This document shows, piece by piece, positions 62,480 through 64,000 of a stretch of DNA of 64,000 bases; the first letter of the stretch is position 1; each line of letters starts with the position of its first letter. Below the pieces are notes generated by a model. It saw nothing but the letters and a program-made list of their open reading frames with translations, was not told the DNA's origin and made no database searches. The translations under genes and the position numbers were made by a program. This DNA comes from Acanthosepion esculentum (taxonomy: Eukaryota > Mollusca > Cephalopoda > Sepiida > Sepiidae), in assembly GCA_964036315.1 (NCBI GenBank), contig OZ038485.1, positions 71,668,824 to 71,732,823 on the forward strand, given 5' to 3'.

Positions 62480-64000
62480 CAAAACTTTGTAAAACTTAAA
62501 ATTTGCAATATAACTTTGTGAAAACTGTTGAAACTTGTTGAAATCAATACTTTTCGATCGATAACATATCGATTTTCAATAATTTTATTGGTTTTCTAAA
62601 GATTTCAATAAGTAAATCAATTTTTCAAACAACCGTGTTTAACGTTTAAAAACAAGCCAAAACACCTTGCTTTTACACCTAAAATTCAATATTTTACAAA
62701 ACTTTGTAAAACTTAAAATTTGCAATATAACTGTGTGAAAACTGTTGAAACTTGTTGAAATCAATACTTTTCGATCGATAACATATCGATTTTCAATAAT
62801 TTTATTGGTTTTCGAAATATTTCAATAAGTAAATCAATTTTTCAAACAACCGTGTTTAAGGTTGAAAAACAAGCCAAAACAGCTTGCTTTTACACCTAAA
62901 ATTCAATATTTTTCAAAACTTTGTAAAACTTAAAATTTGCAATATAACTTTGTGAAAACTGTTGAAACTTGTTGAAATCAATACTTTTCGATCGATAACA
63001 TATCGATTTTCAATAATTTTATTGGTTTTCTAAAGATTTCAATAAGTAAATCAATTTTTCAAACAACCGTGTTTAACGTTGAAAAACAAGCCAAAACAGC
63101 TTGCTTTTACACCTAAAATTCAATATTTTTCAAAACTTTGTAAAACTTAAAATTTGCAATATAACTGTGTGAAAACTGTTGAAACTTGTTGAAATCAATA
63201 CTTTTCGATCGATAACATATCGATTTTCAATAATTTTATTGGTTTTCTAAAGATTTCAATAAGTAAATCAATTTTTCACACAGCCCTGTTTAACGTTGAA
63301 AAACAAGCCAAAACAGCTTGCTTTTACACCTAAAATTCAATATTTTTCAAAACATTGTAAAACTTAAAATTTGCAATATAACTGTGTGAAAACTGTTGAA
63401 ACTTGTTGAAATCAATACTTTTCGATCGATAACATATCGATTTTCAATAATTTTATTGGTTTTCTAAATATTTCAATAAGTAAATCAATTTTTCAAACAA
63501 CCGTGTTTAACGTTGAAAAACAAGCCAAAACAGCTTGCTTTTACACCTAAAATTCAATATTTTTCAAAACTTTGTAAAACTTAAAATTTGCAATATAACT
63601 TTGTGAAAACTGTTGAAACTTGTTGAAATCAATACTTTTCGATCGATAACATATCGATTTTCAATTATTTTATTGGTTTTCTAAAGATTTCAATAAGTAA
63701 ATCAATTTTTCAAACAACCGTGTTTAACGTTGAAAAACAAGCCAAAACAGCTTGCTTTTACACCTAAAATTCAATATTTTACAAAACTTTGTAAAACTTA
63801 AAATTTGCAATATAACTTTGTGAAAACTGTTGAAACTTGTTGAAATCAATAGTTTTCGATCGATAACATATCGATTTTCAATAATTTTATTGGTTTTCTA
63901 AAGATTTCAATAAGTAAATCAATTTTTCAAACAACCGTGTTTAACGTTGAAAAACAAGCCAAAACAGCTTGCTTTTACACCTAAAATTCAATATTTTTCA
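62480..64000 (+). repeat. Distant copy of 52.2-53.4 kb with changes
   Basis: From about 62,660 the markers of the region after 52,280 recur: ACACCTTGC, TTTTCGAAATATTTC, TTTAAGGTTG and CACACAGCCCTG at +10,381 bp, then TTCAATTATTTTATTGG and CAATAGTTTTCG at +10,598 bp. The 217 bp jump is one additional unit at 63,354-63,570 (AAAACATTG start, AACTGTGTG, CTAAATATTTC). The left edge is a chimeric unit described in the findings. The window ends inside this copy. Confidence 0.88.

Larger units (their letters stand above)
1..64000 (+). repeat. Satellite DNA array, 217 bp unit, ~296 copies
   Basis: Every base belongs to a head-to-tail array of one AT-rich unit. With the unit set to start at TTTGTAAAAC there are 295 complete units to 63,787 and a 213 bp partial unit after it. 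Lengths balance exactly: 250 units of 216-218 bp, 44 short units of 212 bp and one of 208 bp. All copies have the same orientation. Most copies differ from the consensus at only a few positions, and the differences recur in shared combinations, so copies spread by amplification and not independently. No frame is open: the unit is not a multiple of three (217 = 3 x 72 + 1), so a reading frame enters all three phases in successive units and meets stops in each. By analogy with other homogenised satellites this is probably centromeric or pericentromeric heterochromatin (inference). I do not recognise the family or species. Confidence 0.99.
50595..64000 (+). repeat. Zone 6: recent higher-order repeats
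   Basis: This zone contains three tandem higher-order repeats with near-identical adjacent copies: 1,080 bp (from 50,595), 1,514 bp (from 54,487) and 1,297 bp (from 58,812). Nine short units are present and sit at fixed places inside the higher-order units. The AAAAAGAAGCC variant, common elsewhere, appears to be almost absent; I noticed one copy, at about 61,780. The low divergence between neighbours indicates the youngest amplification in the window. Confidence 0.88.

Noticed and set aside
1..64000. Possible protein-coding frames on either strand
   Set aside because: The unit length is not a multiple of three and the AT-rich repeat supplies stops in every phase, so any open stretch is short and repeated by chance. 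No ribosome-binding or splice context supports a gene.
1..64000. CRISPR array, because of regularly spaced repeats
   Set aside because: There are no unique spacers. The whole 217 bp period is conserved, and no repeat of 25-40 bp alternates with variable sequence.
1..64000. Transposable element remnants or long terminal repeats
   Set aside because: Unit lengths account for every base, and no segment lacks the satellite sequence. The unit itself has no terminal inverted repeats or target duplications that would mark it as a mobile element.
1..64000. A novel encoded biological system
   Set aside because: Nothing in the window can encode a protein set or a structured RNA distinct from the satellite. 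Satellite transcripts are possible, but the sequence gives no evidence for them.

Overview
The whole 64 kb window is one uninterrupted array of a single AT-rich satellite DNA. There is no gene, RNA gene, transposon, CRISPR array or unique sequence in it, on either strand. The repeat unit (monomer) is 217 bp and about 25% GC (consensus A 83, T 80, C 32, G 22). All units lie head to tail in the same orientation. Taking the unit to start at TTTGTAAAAC, as base 1 does, the window holds 295 complete units (1-63,787) and a 213 bp partial one (63,788-64,000). The length balances: 295 x 217 = 64,015, minus 45 short units (5 bp each), minus 4 bp more in one 208 bp unit, plus a net +1 from single-base indels, gives 63,787. 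An insertion of any size therefore has nowhere to hide.

A long, homogenised array with higher-order repeats points to eukaryotic constitutive heterochromatin, most likely centromeric or pericentromeric, from a long-read assembly. The species cannot be named from this sequence and I do not recognise the satellite family. CpG is not depleted (5 per unit, about 1.5 times expectation), which fits a genome with little germline CpG methylation, such as many invertebrates; this is weak inference.

Layout. 1-20,951: mixed zone, 18 short units, block duplications at offsets of 2,810, 1,732 and 1,297 bp. 20,952-31,152: 47 units with no short unit, mostly a variant reading AACTGTGT, with 434 bp dimers and a 10-unit block copied at 2,170/2,171 bp. 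31,153-35,694: five short units and a 2,155 bp block duplication. 35,695-40,894: the AACTGTGT type returns, no short units. 40,895-50,594: 13 short units intermixed, with several shared modules. 50,595-64,000: the freshest higher-order repeats, with periods of 1,080 bp (5 units), 1,514 bp (7) and 1,297 bp (6), each in two nearly identical tandem copies.

Inside the unit are three inverted repeats (unit positions 72-88, 92-105 and 164-189), A/T tracts spaced about 10-11 bp apart over much of its length, and a left part built from degenerate ~10 bp repeats. The interest of the window lies in the array's recombination history and the unit's internal symmetry, not in any encoded product. I found no evidence for a novel protein or RNA system.
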